Assembly (NCBI RefSeq): GCF_009870125.1
Contig: NC_046681.1
Coordinates: 14,769,001 to 14,833,000, forward strand
Length of the DNA stretch: 64,000 nt
Reading direction: 5' to 3'
Source: Drosophila pseudoobscura
Lineage: Eukaryota > Arthropoda > Insecta > Diptera > Drosophilidae
Part shown: one piece after another, positions 1-11,700 of the stretch
Numbering within the stretch: the stretch's first letter is position 1
How the letters are laid out: each line of letters opens with the position of its first letter
Notes under the pieces: generated by a model
Database searches by the model: none
The model's input: the letters and a program-made list of their open reading frames with translations, nothing else
What the model was told of the DNA's origin: nothing
Translations under genes and position numbers: made by a program

Positions 1-1775
1 CTGGAACGGAGAAGCAGGCCGTGTCCAACGACTACGATCGTCTGCTGTACGATGGCATTATCGGAGGAGCCAGCAATGCCCGGGATGCCCTGCGAGTCCT
101 GACCAACCTTCCTGAGGGGGAGTTTGAGAGCTGCCTGCAGCTCAACATCAGTGAGTGCGCATTCACCAAGGACAGTGCCGACAACGTGGTCGTGACCCTG
201 TTCAACCCATTGGCCCACACCTCCTCCCAGTATGTGCGAGTGCCAGTGAAGAAGGAGAGCTACCAGGTGACCGATGAGAAGGGACGCGTGGTGGCCTCTG
301 AAGTTGTCCCGGTGGCCTGGCAGGTCCTGGCTCTGGAATACCGCGATAACAACACTCAGCACGAACTTGTCTTCAAGGCCTCCGTGAACAAGATCGCCAG
401 CTACTTCATTAAGAAGGTCGAGACTAGAGAAAACAAGGAAATTGTCCTGCCCAAGTCTGCTAAAAAGTCTGTGAAGGAAACCGAAAAGAACTTGGAGGTG
501 CCCAAGCGATTCAAGAAGGTGCATTCGATGAAGAAGGTCGAGACCCACGCCGATGATGATTCCGAAACTGTGGTGCAGACATCCCAGATCAAGCTGGTGA
601 TCGACAGCAATACAGGTCGCTTGAAGACCGTTGAGATGAACGGCGTCTCCGAATCTGTTGACCAGAATTTCGCCATTTATGAAACATTTGAATCTGGAGC
701 TTATGTCTTTCGTCAAAAGGAAGACGTTGACCTGAAATTCTTGGAAGACAAGGTGGAGTTCACGGTCTACGACGGATCTTTGGTCAAGGAAGTCCACCAA
801 CAGTTCAATGAATGGATCTCCCAGGTCATTCGCATCTACGAGGGTGTCAACCGTGTGGAGTTCGAGTGGCTCATCGGGCCAATTCCAACTGACGAAGATA
901 CTGCTAGGGAAATCGTCACCATCTTCGATAGTGGAATCTCCTCGAATGGCGTCTTCTATACAGACTCCAATGGGCGCGAGCTGATCAAGCGTACAAAGGA
1001 CAAGCGTGAGGACTTCAACCCTGATCTAGGCAGGCAACCTATTAGTGGAAATTATTATCCAGTCGTATCCCGCATTGCCTTGCAGGATAGCAACAAGCGC
1101 ATTGCACTGCTCAACGATCGTGCACAGGGAGGAACTAGCATGAAAGACGGACAGTTGGAGCTCATGCTCCATCGTCGTCTTATTCGTGATGATGGATATG
1201 GAGTGGGAGAGGCCCTGAACGAGCAGAAGTACGAAAAACCCCTCATTGCACGCGGAAAAGTCTACCTGATCCTCAACTCTGTGGAGGAATCGACCAAAGT
1301 GGAGCGTGTGGCCGAGAAGGAGATCCTCCTTCCTTTCTCCGTTTTCTTCAGCAAGGCCAGCAGTCAGAGCCAGACCCAGAGCGCTATCGCCAAGGCGGTG
1401 CCCAGCTTCGATGACTTCCCGCAGTCGGTGCATCTGCTCACTCTTGAGCCCTTCACCGATGACGAGATCCTGCTGCGCGTGGAGAACTTCCTAGACCACA
1501 CCGAGGGTAATGTTGTTAGCTTCAACATTCGTCATATCTTTGAGACATTGGGTGGTGTGGAGATCCGCGAGACCACCTTGGATGGCAACCTGCCACTGAG
1601 CGAAATGAGGCGATTCAAGTTCCACCACGATGCCTCTGGCCACAGCCCCGCAGAGGTCGAATACTTCACGACGGCCCACACGCCTCTGGCTGCTGTCGAC
1701 TCTCAGGAAGCCTCTGACTTCAGTGTCACCCTGCACCCAATGCAAATTCGCACTTTCATCATCAAGAAGAAGTAA
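1..1775 (+). CDS. Lysosomal alpha-mannosidase paralogue A, 3' part (last exon only)
   Basis: The reading frame is open from base 3 to the stop at 1773-1775 and encodes the last 590 residues of a GH38 lysosomal alpha-mannosidase, which hydrolyses alpha-linked mannose from glycans in the lysosome. It begins just after the active-site His motif (ITGTEKQ follows HHDA in the paralogues), so the catalytic N-terminal half lies outside the window. What is visible is the middle helical domain and the C-terminal beta-sandwich region. The frame aligns without gaps to gene B from B residue 420, and long stretches are nearly identical in DNA. It shares with B a Lys/Glu-rich insert at nucleotides 412-540. 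A GTG at 21 is an internal Val codon, not a start. The identity of the family is very secure; which Drosophila LMan orthologue it is cannot be decided here. Confidence 0.93.
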   Translation, partial: GTEKQAVSNDYDRLLYDGIIGGASNARDALRVLTNLPEGEFESCLQLNISECAFTKDSADNVVVTLFNPLAHTSSQYVRVPVKKESYQVTDEKGRVVASEVVPVAWQVLALEYRDNNTQHELVFKASVNKIASYFIKKVETRENKEIVLPKSAKKSVKETEKNLEVPKRFKKVHSMKKVETHADDDSETVVQTSQIKLVIDSNTGRLKTVEMNGVSESVDQNFAIYETFESGAYVFRQKEDVDLKFLEDKVEFTVYDGSLVKEVHQQFNEWISQVIRIYEGVNRVEFEWLIGPIPTDEDTAREIVTIFDSGISSNGVFYTDSNGRELIKRTKDKREDFNPDLGRQPISGNYYPVVSRIALQDSNKRIALLNDRAQGGTSMKDGQLELMLHRRLIRDDGYGVGEALNEQKYEKPLIARGKVYLILNSVEESTKVERVAEKEILLPFSVFFSKASSQSQTQSAIAKAVPSFDDFPQSVHLLTLEPFTDDEILLRVENFLDHTEGNVVSFNIRHIFETLGGVEIRETTLDGNLPLSEMRRFKFHHDASGHSPAEVEYFTTAHTPLAAVDSQEASDFSVTLHPMQIRTFIIKKK

Positions 1776-1800
1776 TTCATAGTTCCCCATCATGCAGTAT

Positions 1801-1806
1801 AATAAA
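1801..1806 (+). terminator. Polyadenylation signal of gene A
   Basis: AATAAA lies 26 bases after the stop codon of gene A, a usual position for a short Drosophila 3' UTR. Confidence 0.6.
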
Positions 1807-2468
1807 TATATAATAAAATATATAAATTCAATATTTAAAAACATATATTTCGAGAAGAAAGTAATTAAGTGCAAACACTGCTCTGAACTGCAGAACATTT
1901 GCTGGCTATTGTCGCTAGAACAACGTTATTCAAACAACAAATTTTTTTATTGTGATAAATATTTAGGATCCGTACACCCAGAAAAAACTTTGGGAACTTT
2001 ATGTTAATATCTATACTTAAATTAAAAATTGTGTACCAATATATTGCAAAAAGAAAGTGTTTTCACTTAAATTTGTCTGATAATTTACTCATGCATACAC
2101 TCATAATTCCCATAAATTATATACATTAATTCATTTTTAATTTTTGTTTATTAAGAACAAATATAGTTTGTATTAAAAGGACTTTTAAATACAGCTTTTT
2201 TTATAATTTTATAATTTTTATATTTTTATAATTTGGAAGTGCTTTTGTTTCATTTAAGATAAGGAATACTGAACAAACTTCAATGACTTTTATCATCTAA
2301 TGTTTGTATTTTCTGAGATGTCAGTTTTTTCATAGAAAAAGAAATGTATAAACAGTTTGGAGTTTAGAAACGATTCTTGGAAATACACAGAAAGCGGCAT
2401 AGAAGGAATATTTAATAAATCTTCGTCTCTTTATCGACTACCCACTGAACAGCCATGCCTCTCTTTTT

Positions 2469-3345
2469 TTATACCCGATACTCAAAATGAGTATTTTGGT
2501 ATATTAGATTTGTGGTAAAAGTGGATATGTGTAACGTCCAGAAGGAATCGTTTCCGACCCCATAAAGTATATATATTCTTGATCAGCATAAATTGCCGAG
2601 TCGATTGAGCCCTGTCTGTCTGTCCGTCTTTCCGTCCCTATTAGCGCCTAGTGCTCAAAGACTACAAGAGCTAGAGCCACGAAGTTTTGGATCCAGACTT
2701 CTGTGATATGTCACTGCTACAAGAATATTTCAAAACTACGCCCCGCCCACTTCCGCCCCCACAAAGAACGAAAATCTGTGGCATTAGCGCCTAGATCTCA
2801 GAGACTATAAAAGCTAGAGCAACCAAATTTTCGATCCACACTCCTTAGATATCGGACCTTGACCGTTTCGTGTCAAAATTTGGCCACACCCCCTTCTGCC
2901 CCCGCAAAGGACGAAAATCTGGAGCACCCACAAATCTCAGAAACTATTAGGGCCAGAGTAACCAAATTTGGTATCCACACTTCTGTTAGATCTCACTATA
3001 AAACCCCCTTCCGCACCCACAAAGGACGAAAATCTGTTGCATCAACAATATTGCAGATTCGAGAAAACTATAAACGCATAATCATAGATATGGTCACTAT
3101 CTATCAGATTGCTGATCTGGATCAGATCAGATCATATTTATAGCCAAAATGAACAAATCAATTTGCAGTGGCTATGCAGCGCCCAACGTCACGCTCAGGC
3201 TGATTTTCTGGCTCTCTCGCACGCACTCTTTGTCGTGTCTTTTAATATTAGCGGCGTCTGCCGGAGGAGAGCCATACTGACTAAGTATCGGGTATACATG
3301 TAGAGTTGCGGTCTCCGCAGCAACTCACAACGTTCCCCCTCGTTC
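2469..3345 (+). mobile_element. DINE-1/INE-1-like non-autonomous Helitron
   Basis: The element starts with TATACCCGATACTC (2470) and carries its inverse AGTATCGGGTATA near the other end (3284-3296), as subterminal inverted repeats do in this family. A short GTCT/GTCC run (about 2608-2632) marks the 5' part. The middle contains three related modules, each ending in a CAAAGRACGAAAATCTG-type segment (near 2762, 2904 and 3020). The 3' end has a hairpin with arms GAGTTGC (3303-3309) and GCAACTC (3320-3326). There is no coding capacity. Assignment to DINE-1/Helentron rests on recalled family features (TATACCC start, the GGAATCGTTTCCGACC block, the 3' hairpin); exact ends are uncertain by some tens of bases. 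Confidence 0.75.
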
Positions 3346-4489
3346 TATCTCTCTAGGATAAGTACACCGCAGCTTATCACCTATTGACTATTAAAGCCAC
3401 ATGCGCGGCTCAAACAGAGGATTAAAAGACTTTGTTTTGTCGTGCATAACAGATATGAATGCTTAGGCTAAGCGGATGGACTTGATGACACAGATAAGGT
3501 TACTTTTCAATTACTTTTCGAATACTTTTCAATAGTATGCCTACATTTATGCAAACATCAATCGAATAAGTGTATAATACACCACTCCTATTTATGATAA
3601 CTCCCTAAAATTGAGCCAAGCCACTCGACTCTCTTCCAAATGACCGCCAAAACAGGCCCTCAAGTGCTTTGTTGCTGTGCGAGAACAGGGTCGGAATAAG
3701 TGCTTTGTTCGTGGCTTATGGACTCCACTCCTCGGTTAGGGGCTAAGCTCTATACCACATGAACTTCGAGTGGCTTTCGGTTTCTAGTTTCTAGGAAATA
3801 GAAAACAATTCATAAAAAATAAAAACAAATATTAAAACAAATAAATATATAACTAAAAATTTAAATAATCTAAATCCAATTAAATAATTAAGGATAATTA
3901 GAAAAGTATATAATTAAATAAATAAACAAATTTAAACTAAATTCAACACAAAAACATGTTTAATATAAAGATTTTATTAAATAATTAGTAAGTCTTAATT
4001 GGAACTAATGATCATACCAATATTTATGAAAAAAACTATACCAAGTATATTTAATTTTTGTAGGCACTTGTGGACTAGGAAGGATTAATAAACAATACAA
4101 AACAAACAATCGATGTGGTTTGATGCCAATGAGGTAATTGATTATTTCCCGTACAAATTAATAAAAACTAAAAATGTTTATACATGCAATCAACAATTAA
4201 AATCATTTTAACTAATCGAATATGAACGTTCGATAAGGAGTGCCATATCCCTCAAAAACAGAAGCAAATACAGACAGATTGTTAAATATGGCACCCAATT
4301 AAGATAAACGTATTAGTGCAAGATGATTAGGACTGCCATATGTCGAGAATGGAGAGATTCGATTACCTACAATGTACAACATGACGTTCGAAACGTATTA
4401 CCAACCAAACCAGGGGCTATCTTTCAAATGCACCTACTTAATTGGTTTTTAAGCATCACTTCACTTTCACTAATCCAAGATACGGTCAA

Positions 4490-4586
4490 GTGCTCATTTC
4501 TTATCAACTCATAGCCAGGGAAAACAGCTATGTTGTGTTGTGTTCCCCATATAAAAAGGCAACTTACACTTGATTGAAAATTAGTT
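4490..4586 (+). promoter_or_regulatory. Promoter of mannosidase gene B (GATA-type site, TATA, Inr)
   Basis: TATAAAAA at 4550-4557 is followed 31 bases later by an initiator-like TTAGTT (4581-4586). Upstream at 4490-4510 is GTGCTCATTTCTTATCAACTC-like sequence, also found before genes C and D; it contains TTATCA, a GATA-factor type site. The start codon lies about 95 bases after the predicted start site. Confidence 0.65.
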
Positions 4587-4678
4587 GTGGACTCAAGCTC
4601 GAGCCACCTATTTGTTGGAGTCGTATAAAGTTCTTATATTTGTATAGTCACACATTTTAAATTTTTAAAGGAGTTGCA

Positions 4679-7600
4679 ATGAAGTATCTCGGCGGCATTT
4701 TTCTTTTTGTCGTACTGTTGATCATCGACACAAAACCAACTGAAGCTGTCTGTGGCTATGAGGTGATGCGAGCTCTGATATTTTCCATGGACTGAAATAA
4801 CCATCAACCATCGTTCCATCTACTATAGTCTTGTCCCGAAACAAAACCCAACATGGTCAACATTCACTTGGTACCACACTCCCACGACGATGTCGGTTGG
4901 CTCAAGACGGTGGATCAGTACTACTATGGCCACAAGAACAACATCCAGCATGCTGGTGTCCAGTACATCATCGACACAGTCATCACAGAGCTTATCAAGG
5001 ATCCCAAACGTCGCTTCATCCAGGTGGAGACCTCTTTCTTTGCCAAATGGTGGGAGCAACAGAAGGAGACCCACAAGCAGGTAGTCAAGAAATTGGTCAA
5101 CGAAGGTCGTCTGCAGTTCACCAACGGCGCCTGGAGCATGAACGATGAGGCGGCAGTTAACTATCAGAGTGTGATCGATCAGTTCACAGTGGGATTAAAG
5201 TAAGTTGCAACAGAGATGTAGTCGTGGGACTTACGTAGCTATATGGACTGATATCTTTAGGTTTCTTGATGAGACGTTCGGTATTTGCGCACGTCCTCGC
5301 GTTGGCTGGCAGATCGATCCTTTCGGTCACAGTCGCGAGCAGGCCTCATTGTACGCACAAATGGGATACGATGGAGAGTTCTTTTCTCGCATGGATCACA
5401 GCGATAAGTTCAGGCGCATGGTTGACCTCGCACTGGAAATGGTTTGGGATGCCAGCGAATCCTTGAGTGAAGTTAAGCTCTTCACTGGTCTGCTCTACAA
5501 CCACTACTGGGACACTCCCGGCTTCTGCTTCGATGTGCACTGCAATGACGATCCAATTATCGACGGAGACAGTTACGATAACAACGTAAAGTCCAGGGTG
5601 GACGATTTCATCGCCTTTGCGGCTAAGGTCGCGGCAAACTTCCGCACGACCCACATCATGATACCCATGGGAGGTGACTTCCAGTACGAAGATGCTGAGG
5701 TCAACTTCAAGAATATGGACAAGTTGATCAAGTAAGAAAAGTCTGTCTACTTGATTAATAGTAATCTGCTAAATTCCCGATTTAACTTTTTAGATATGTC
5801 AACGCACGCCAGGCTACTGGATCCCATTACAATATATTTTACTCGACACCCGGCTGCTACCTGAACTCTGTTCATCAAGGTCTACAGTCGTACCCCAACA
5901 AAACTCTCGACTTCTTCCCCTATGCCAGTGACTCCAACAGCTTCTGGACAGGTTACTACACCTCCCGACCCACCCAGAAACGCTTCGAGCGCGACGGCAA
6001 TCACATGCTGCAGACCGCCAAGCAGCTCAGTGTCTTCGCCGGGCTCTCGAGCGAGCAGCAGAAGGAGGACCTGGACTACCTCCGCCAGATAATGGGTGTG
6101 ATGCAGCACCACGATGCCATCACTGGAACGGAGAAGCAGGAGGTGTCCAACGACTACGATCGCCTGCTGTACGATGGCATTATCGGAGGAGCCAGCAATG
6201 CCCGGGATGCCCTACGAGTCCTGACCAACCTTCCAGAGGGGGAGTTTGAGAGCTGCCTGCAACTGAACATCAGTGAGTGCGCCTTCACCAAGGACAGTGC
6301 CGACAATGTGGTCGTGACCCTGTTCAACCCATTGGCCCACACCTCCTCCCAGTATGTGCGAGTGCCAGTGAAGAAGGAGAGCTACCAGGTGACCGATGAG
6401 AAGGGACGCGTGGTGGCCTCTGAAGTTGTCCCGGTGGCCTGGCAGGTCCTGGCTCTGGAATACCGCGAGAACAACACTCAGCACGAACTTGTCTTCAAGG
6501 CCTCCGTGAACAAGATCGCCAGCTACTTCATTAAGAAGATCGAGACGAGAGAAAACAAGGAAATTGTCCTGCCCAAGTCTGATAAAAAGTCTGTGAAGGA
6601 AACCGAAAAGAACTTGGAGGTGCCCAAGCGATTCAAGCAGGTGAATTCGATGAAGAAGGTCGAGACCCACGCCGATGATGATTCCGAAACTGTGGTGCAG
6701 ACATCCCAGATCAAGCTGGTGATCGACAATAATACGGGTCGCTTGAAGAGCGTTGAAATGAATGGGGTCGTTGAGGATATTGAGCAGAAATTTGGAGTGT
6801 ATGAAACTTCTGCTTCTGGTGCATACGTGTTCCGTGAAGTAGAGTCTACCGAGATGCAATTCTTGACTACAGATGTGGAGTTTACGGTTTACGATGGAAC
6901 TTTGGTCAAGGAAGTCCACCAGCAGTTCAACGAATGGATCTCCCAGGTCATTCGCATCTACGAAGGTGTCAACCGTGTGGAGTTCGAGTGGCTCATCGGG
7001 CCTATTCCAACGGACGAGGACACTGGCAGGGAAATTGTGACACTTTTCTACAGCGAAATCTCCTCGAATGGCGTCTTCTACACAGACTCCAATGGCCGCG
7101 AGATGATTAGACGAGAAAAGGACAAGCGCGAAGATTTCACTCCCGATTTGTCGAGGCAGCCCACCAGTGGAAATTACTATCCAGTCGTATCCCGCATTGC
7201 CTTGCAGGACAGCAACAAGCGCATTGCACTGCTCAACGATCGTGCACAGGGAGGAACTAGCATGAAGGACGGACAGTTGGAGCTCATGCTCCATCGTCGT
7301 CTTATTCGTGATGATGGATATGGAGTGGGAGAGGCCCTGAACGAGCAGAAGTACGACAAACCCCTCATTGCACGCGGAAAAGTCTACCTGATCCTCAACT
7401 CTGTGGAGGAATCGACCAAAGTGGAGCGTGTGGCCGAGAAGGAGATCCTCCTTCCTTTCTCCGTTTTCTTCAGCAAGGCCAGCAGTCAGAGCCAGACCCA
7501 GAGCGCTATCGCCAAGGCGGTGCCCAGCTTCGATGACTTCCCACCGTCGGTTCATCTGCTCACCCTTGAGCCCTTCACCGATAACGAGATCCTTCTGCGT

Positions 7601-7897
7601 GTGGAGAACTTCCTGGATCACATCGAAGGCAAGGTAGTTAGCTTCAACATTCGGCCGATCTTCGATAGCTTGGGTGGTGTGGAGATCCGCGAAACGACCT
7701 TGGATGGCAACCTGCCACTGAGCGAGATGAAGCGATTCAAGTTCCATGCGGAAGGATCCGGAGCGATATCAACAGAGGCCGAGTACTACACCGCGGCGCA
7801 CAAGCCCCTGGCTGCCGATAGTTCTCTAGAAGCTTCGGAGTTCAGTGTTACCCTGCACCCAATGCAAATTCGTACTTTTATAATCAAGAAGAAATAA
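4679..7897 (+). CDS. Lysosomal alpha-mannosidase paralogue B (GH38), complete
   Basis: Exons 4679-4762, 4829-5199, 5261-5731 and 5794-7897 join in frame (GT-AG introns of 66, 61 and 62 bp) into 1009 aa. Exon 1 encodes a signal peptide ([20 protein letters not shown]..) ending in VCGYE. The GH38 zinc motif HSHDDVGW gives His47 and Asp49, the nucleophile is Asp171 in [13 protein letters not shown], and the last zinc ligand is His415 in QHHDAITGT. The expected role is retaining exo-hydrolysis of alpha-mannosides in lysosomes or as a secreted gut enzyme. Sequons such as NIS and NNT suggest glycosylation. A Lys-rich insert follows [10 protein letters not shown], absent from C and D. The donor after exon 2 creates GTAAGT with an in-frame stop if unspliced. 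All catalytic residues are present, so it should be active. Confidence 0.96.
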
Positions 7898-7908
7898 ATT
7901 AGAATAAA
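7893..7908 (+). terminator. Polyadenylation signals of gene B
   Basis: AATAAA occurs at 7893-7898, overlapping the stop codon, and at 7903-7908. The second is too close to the stop for a usual 3' UTR, so the functional site may be further downstream. Confidence 0.4.
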
Positions 7909-8778
7909 AAACTGAAATGAAAGAAACTTAAAAGAACTAAAAATCATGATAATAAGATTTTTTAAGGAACTTAAAAATATTGGAATTTATCTCCCATTTT
8001 TGGTTCGTTTTCTATAAAACCGGAACGGTTTTGTCGCATGAACTTTGTCAGAAGTAATGATAACTCTATATCGTTTATATCTTATGTTGAAGAGGTTGAA
8101 GACTTAATTTACGTTTAATTGAGCATTAATAAAATTTCTATCGCTTAAACAATTGTGAGACTTTCGTCTTGTCAGAAAAAATCTGTTATATTTTTTATTG
8201 TATTTTTTTTGTATTTGTAGGTACTACTGGTAATGCATTCCCATAAACAAACTCTTATCCGCACTTCGCCCCATTAAAATACTCGATAAGCATTGATTAA
8301 AAATATAGTTCTCAGTAAAACAGAAGTTACGAGTACTGCTCCCATTAAATGATTGATACAAACTGAATAATCAACATATTTTTAGATCGTATAAAAGTGA
8401 AGTACATCATCCAGGGAGTCATGCAAAAGTAAACACTCGAGAGAGTTTATCAGTAAATTCCAATACTACCGTATTTATGGTACCCATGAAATAGAAGGGT
8501 GTTTTGTATTCATGGAAATGTAAGTATGTTCAAAAAGGAAGCATTGTCTTGTGCAGCTAAGTTGTCTTCGATGTAACGAGTGTCGACTTGTCGAGTCTTG
8601 CACAGCAATAATTCTCTTGTTCTTAGAATTAGCTTATCACAGTGATCTAATGTACGAGCATATTATTTCTTATCATTCGTGTGCATTCCTTATCAAGTCA
8701 TACCTGTGCCTATAAAACAGCATGTTCAGCTAAAAGAAAGTCAGTTCTTGCTTCAATTTGCTTTAAATTCCTGCCAAT
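7898..8778. other. Intergenic region between mannosidase genes B and C
   Basis: No coding sequence. It holds a TATAAAAG (8390-8397) without a gene following at the usual distance, several TTATC/GATAA sites, and the gene C promoter at its end. Confidence 0.8.
8680..8746 (+). promoter_or_regulatory. Promoter of mannosidase gene C (GATA-type site, TATA, Inr)
   Basis: TATAAAA at 8711-8717 and a consensus initiator TCAGTT at 8741-8746 are 30 bases apart. A GTGCATTCCTTATCAAGTC-like element (8680-8699) directly precedes the TATA box and resembles those of genes B and D. More TTATCA sites lie at about 8634 and 8670. The start codon is 36 bases after the initiator. Confidence 0.75.
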
Positions 8779-11700
8779 ATGATACGTCTGGGCTTTGTTC
8801 TCCTCTTGGTTTCATTTTTGGTGATCCAACCGCAGCAATCCGAAGCTGTCTGTGGCTATGAGGTTAGTAAACACTCGCGAGAAAACGCAGAGCTTGATTT
8901 TAAAGTTATTTGCTGCAGTCATGTCCCGAAACAAAGTCGAACATGGTCAACGTTCACTTGGTGCCACACTCCCACGACGATGTCGGCTGGCTTAAGACGG
9001 TGGATCAGTCGTATTATGGCTTCAAGAATAATATCCACCATGCTGGCGTCCAATACATATTGGATACGGTTGTGATGGAGCTCATCAGCGACCCGAAGCG
9101 TCGCTTCATTCAGGTGGAGACCTACTTCTTTGCCAAGTGGTGGAGGGAACAGTCGGAGACCACGCGACGAATTGTCACAAAATTGGTCAACGAAGGACGC
9201 TTTGAGTTCACGGGTGGAGCCTGGAGCATGAACGATGAGGCGGCTGTAAACTACCAGGGTGTGATCGATCAGTTTACAGTGGGATTGAAGTAGGTTAACT
9301 CTATGAGATTTTCATCATAAGACATTCATTTGTTTGATAGGTTCCTCAACGAGACATTCGGTGCTTGTGCTCGTCCTCGCGTTGGCTGGCAAATCGATAC
9401 TTTCGGCCATTCTCGCGAACAGGCGGCGATATTTGCCCAGATGGGCTACGACGGACAGTTCTTCTCCCGCATGGATCACAACGATAAGGACACTCGGCTG
9501 GAGAATCTGTCAATGGAAATGATTTGGGATGCCAGCGAGTCCTTGAGTGAAGTGAAGCTCTTCACGGGTATGCTATACAATTTCTACTCGGATACACCCG
9601 GCTTTTGCTTTGATGTCCTGTGCAACGATGACCCGATTATCGATGGCAAGAGCTACGATAACAACGTGGAGTCCAGGGTGGATGATTTTATTAGCTATGC
9701 GGCAACTGTCTCAAAGCACTATCAAGCGAATCACATCATGATCCCAATGGGTGGTGATTTCCAGTACGAGGATGCCAAGGTTAATTTCAAGAACATGGAC
9801 AAGCTGATCAAGTAAGTGCTGCCTGAGTATTTTACCCATAAATGTTCCCTAAGTGCGTATCATTTGGAATTTCAACAAGGTATATAAACGAGCGCCAGGC
9901 ACACGGTAGCAAGTACAACATCTTCTACTCAACCCCGAGCTGCTATCTCAACGCTCTCCATCAGAGCCTGCAGACGTGGCCTAACAAAACCCAGGACTTC
10001 TTTCCCTATGCCCATGAGCCGAACAGCTTCTGGACCGGTTTCTACACCTCCCGACCCACCCAGAAACGCTTCGAGCGCGATGGCAACCACTTGCTACAGA
10101 CAGTCAAGCAGCTCAGTGTTTTTGCTAAACTCTCGAGCGATCAACAGAACAAGGACCTGGACTACCTCCGCCAGATAATGGGAGTGATGCAGCACCACGA
10201 TGCCATTACTGGTACCGAACGACAAGCCGTATCGGACGACTACGATCGATTGATGTACGATGCCATTGTCGGAGCTGGCAACAGTGCCCGCGATGCTTTG
10301 AGGCTTCTGACCAACCTTCCCAACGGAGAGTTTGAAAGTTGCCTACTTTTGAACATCAGTGAGTGCGCCTTTACCAAGGATAGTGCTGACAACGTAGTGG
10401 TGACGCTGTACAATCCATTGGCCCACAACTCCACGCAGTATGTCCGAATACCCGTGAAAGAAGATAACTACGAAGTCAATGATGAGAATGGAAATGGAGT
10501 TGCTTCAGAAATTGTGCCAGTTCCCTGGCAGGTCTTGGCAATGGAGCACCGTGCCAATGATACCCAACATGAGCTGCTTTTCAAGGCCACCGCGAATAAG
10601 ATCGCCAGCTACTACATCAAGAAGATCGACAATCCAAAGAAGGCTCACACGATAAAGAAGGTTGAACCGCATGCAGAGGATTCCGATACTGTAGTTCAAA
10701 ATTCGGTAAGCTTCAGTAGCTCTCAGATAGTTTTAGATCGTACCTGCAAATCTTAACCATAATTCCACAGCTCATCAAATTGGTGATAGACAACAAATCG
10801 GGCCGCTTGAGGACTGTTGAGATGAATGGAGTATCGGAGAATATTGAACAGAACTTTGGGGTGTACAAGACCCGCGCTTCATGTGCTTACACATTCCGTC
10901 AAGATGGGGACATTGAAGTAGTGCAAGATAATGTTGAGTTTACAGTGTACGAAGGGGATTTGGTCAAGGAAGTCCATCAGCAGATGAACGAGTGGATCTC
11001 CCAGGTCATTCGCATTTATGAGGGTGTCAACCGTGTGGAGTTCGAATGGATGGTGGGACCCATTCCCATTGTAGACAACGTGGGCATGGAGATTGTCACA
11101 AACTTCCGCAGTGAAATTTCATCGAATGGTGTCTTCTACACGGACTCCAATGGCCGTGAGTTGATGCGGCGAGAGAAGGACAAGCGGGAGGACTTTACCT
11201 CAGACTTGAGCCGTCAACCGATCAGCGGAAACTTTTATCCAGTCACCTCCCGCCTTGCACTGCAGGACAATGAGAAACGGTTGGTCCTGCTCAACGATCG
11301 TTCGCAGGGCGGGGCCAGCCTGCAGAACGGACAGCTGGAAATGCTGTTACATCGCCGTCTGATGTTCAATGATGGCGGCGGCGTTGGCGAAGCTCTCAAT
11401 GAAGAGCAGTATGGCAAGGGTCTGATTGCCCGAGGTAAATTATTCCTAGTCCTCAGCTCAATCAAAGAAAAAAATTCTCGGACTGAGCGTCTGGCAGAGA
11501 AGGAGATTCACCTGCCCTTCTATAAGTTCTTCAGCAAGGACAGCAGTGAAAGCAGAAATGCTATGCCTCAATCGATACCCGACTTTAATGACTTCCCTGA
11601 GACAGTGCATCTTCTCACCCTGGAGCCTTTCAACGATGATGAAATTCTGCTGCGGGTGGAGAACTTTGTAGACCACACGGAGGGTAATGTGGTTAGCTTC

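Larger units (their letters stand above)
1776..4678. other. Intergenic region between mannosidase genes A and B
   Basis: No coding sequence is supported. It holds the A polyadenylation signal, an AT-rich stretch (about 1790-2350), the DINE-1-like element (2469-3345), a second AT-rich stretch (3780-4200) and the promoter of gene B at its 3' end. Short frames inside the transposon are not genes. Confidence 0.8.

Noticed and set aside
21..23. GTG as start codon of gene A
   Set aside because: It is an internal Val codon. The frame continues upstream to the window edge, and the equivalent residue in B and D lies well inside the protein.
2859..3303. Short + strand frames of 64-94 codons
   Set aside because: They lie inside the DINE-1-like element and follow its repeat modules.
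6212..7747. 511-codon open frame antisense to mannosidase gene B
   Set aside because: It mirrors the biased third-codon usage of the sense gene, starts and ends arbitrarily within it, and has no recognisable domain. Similar shadows occur antisense to genes A and D.
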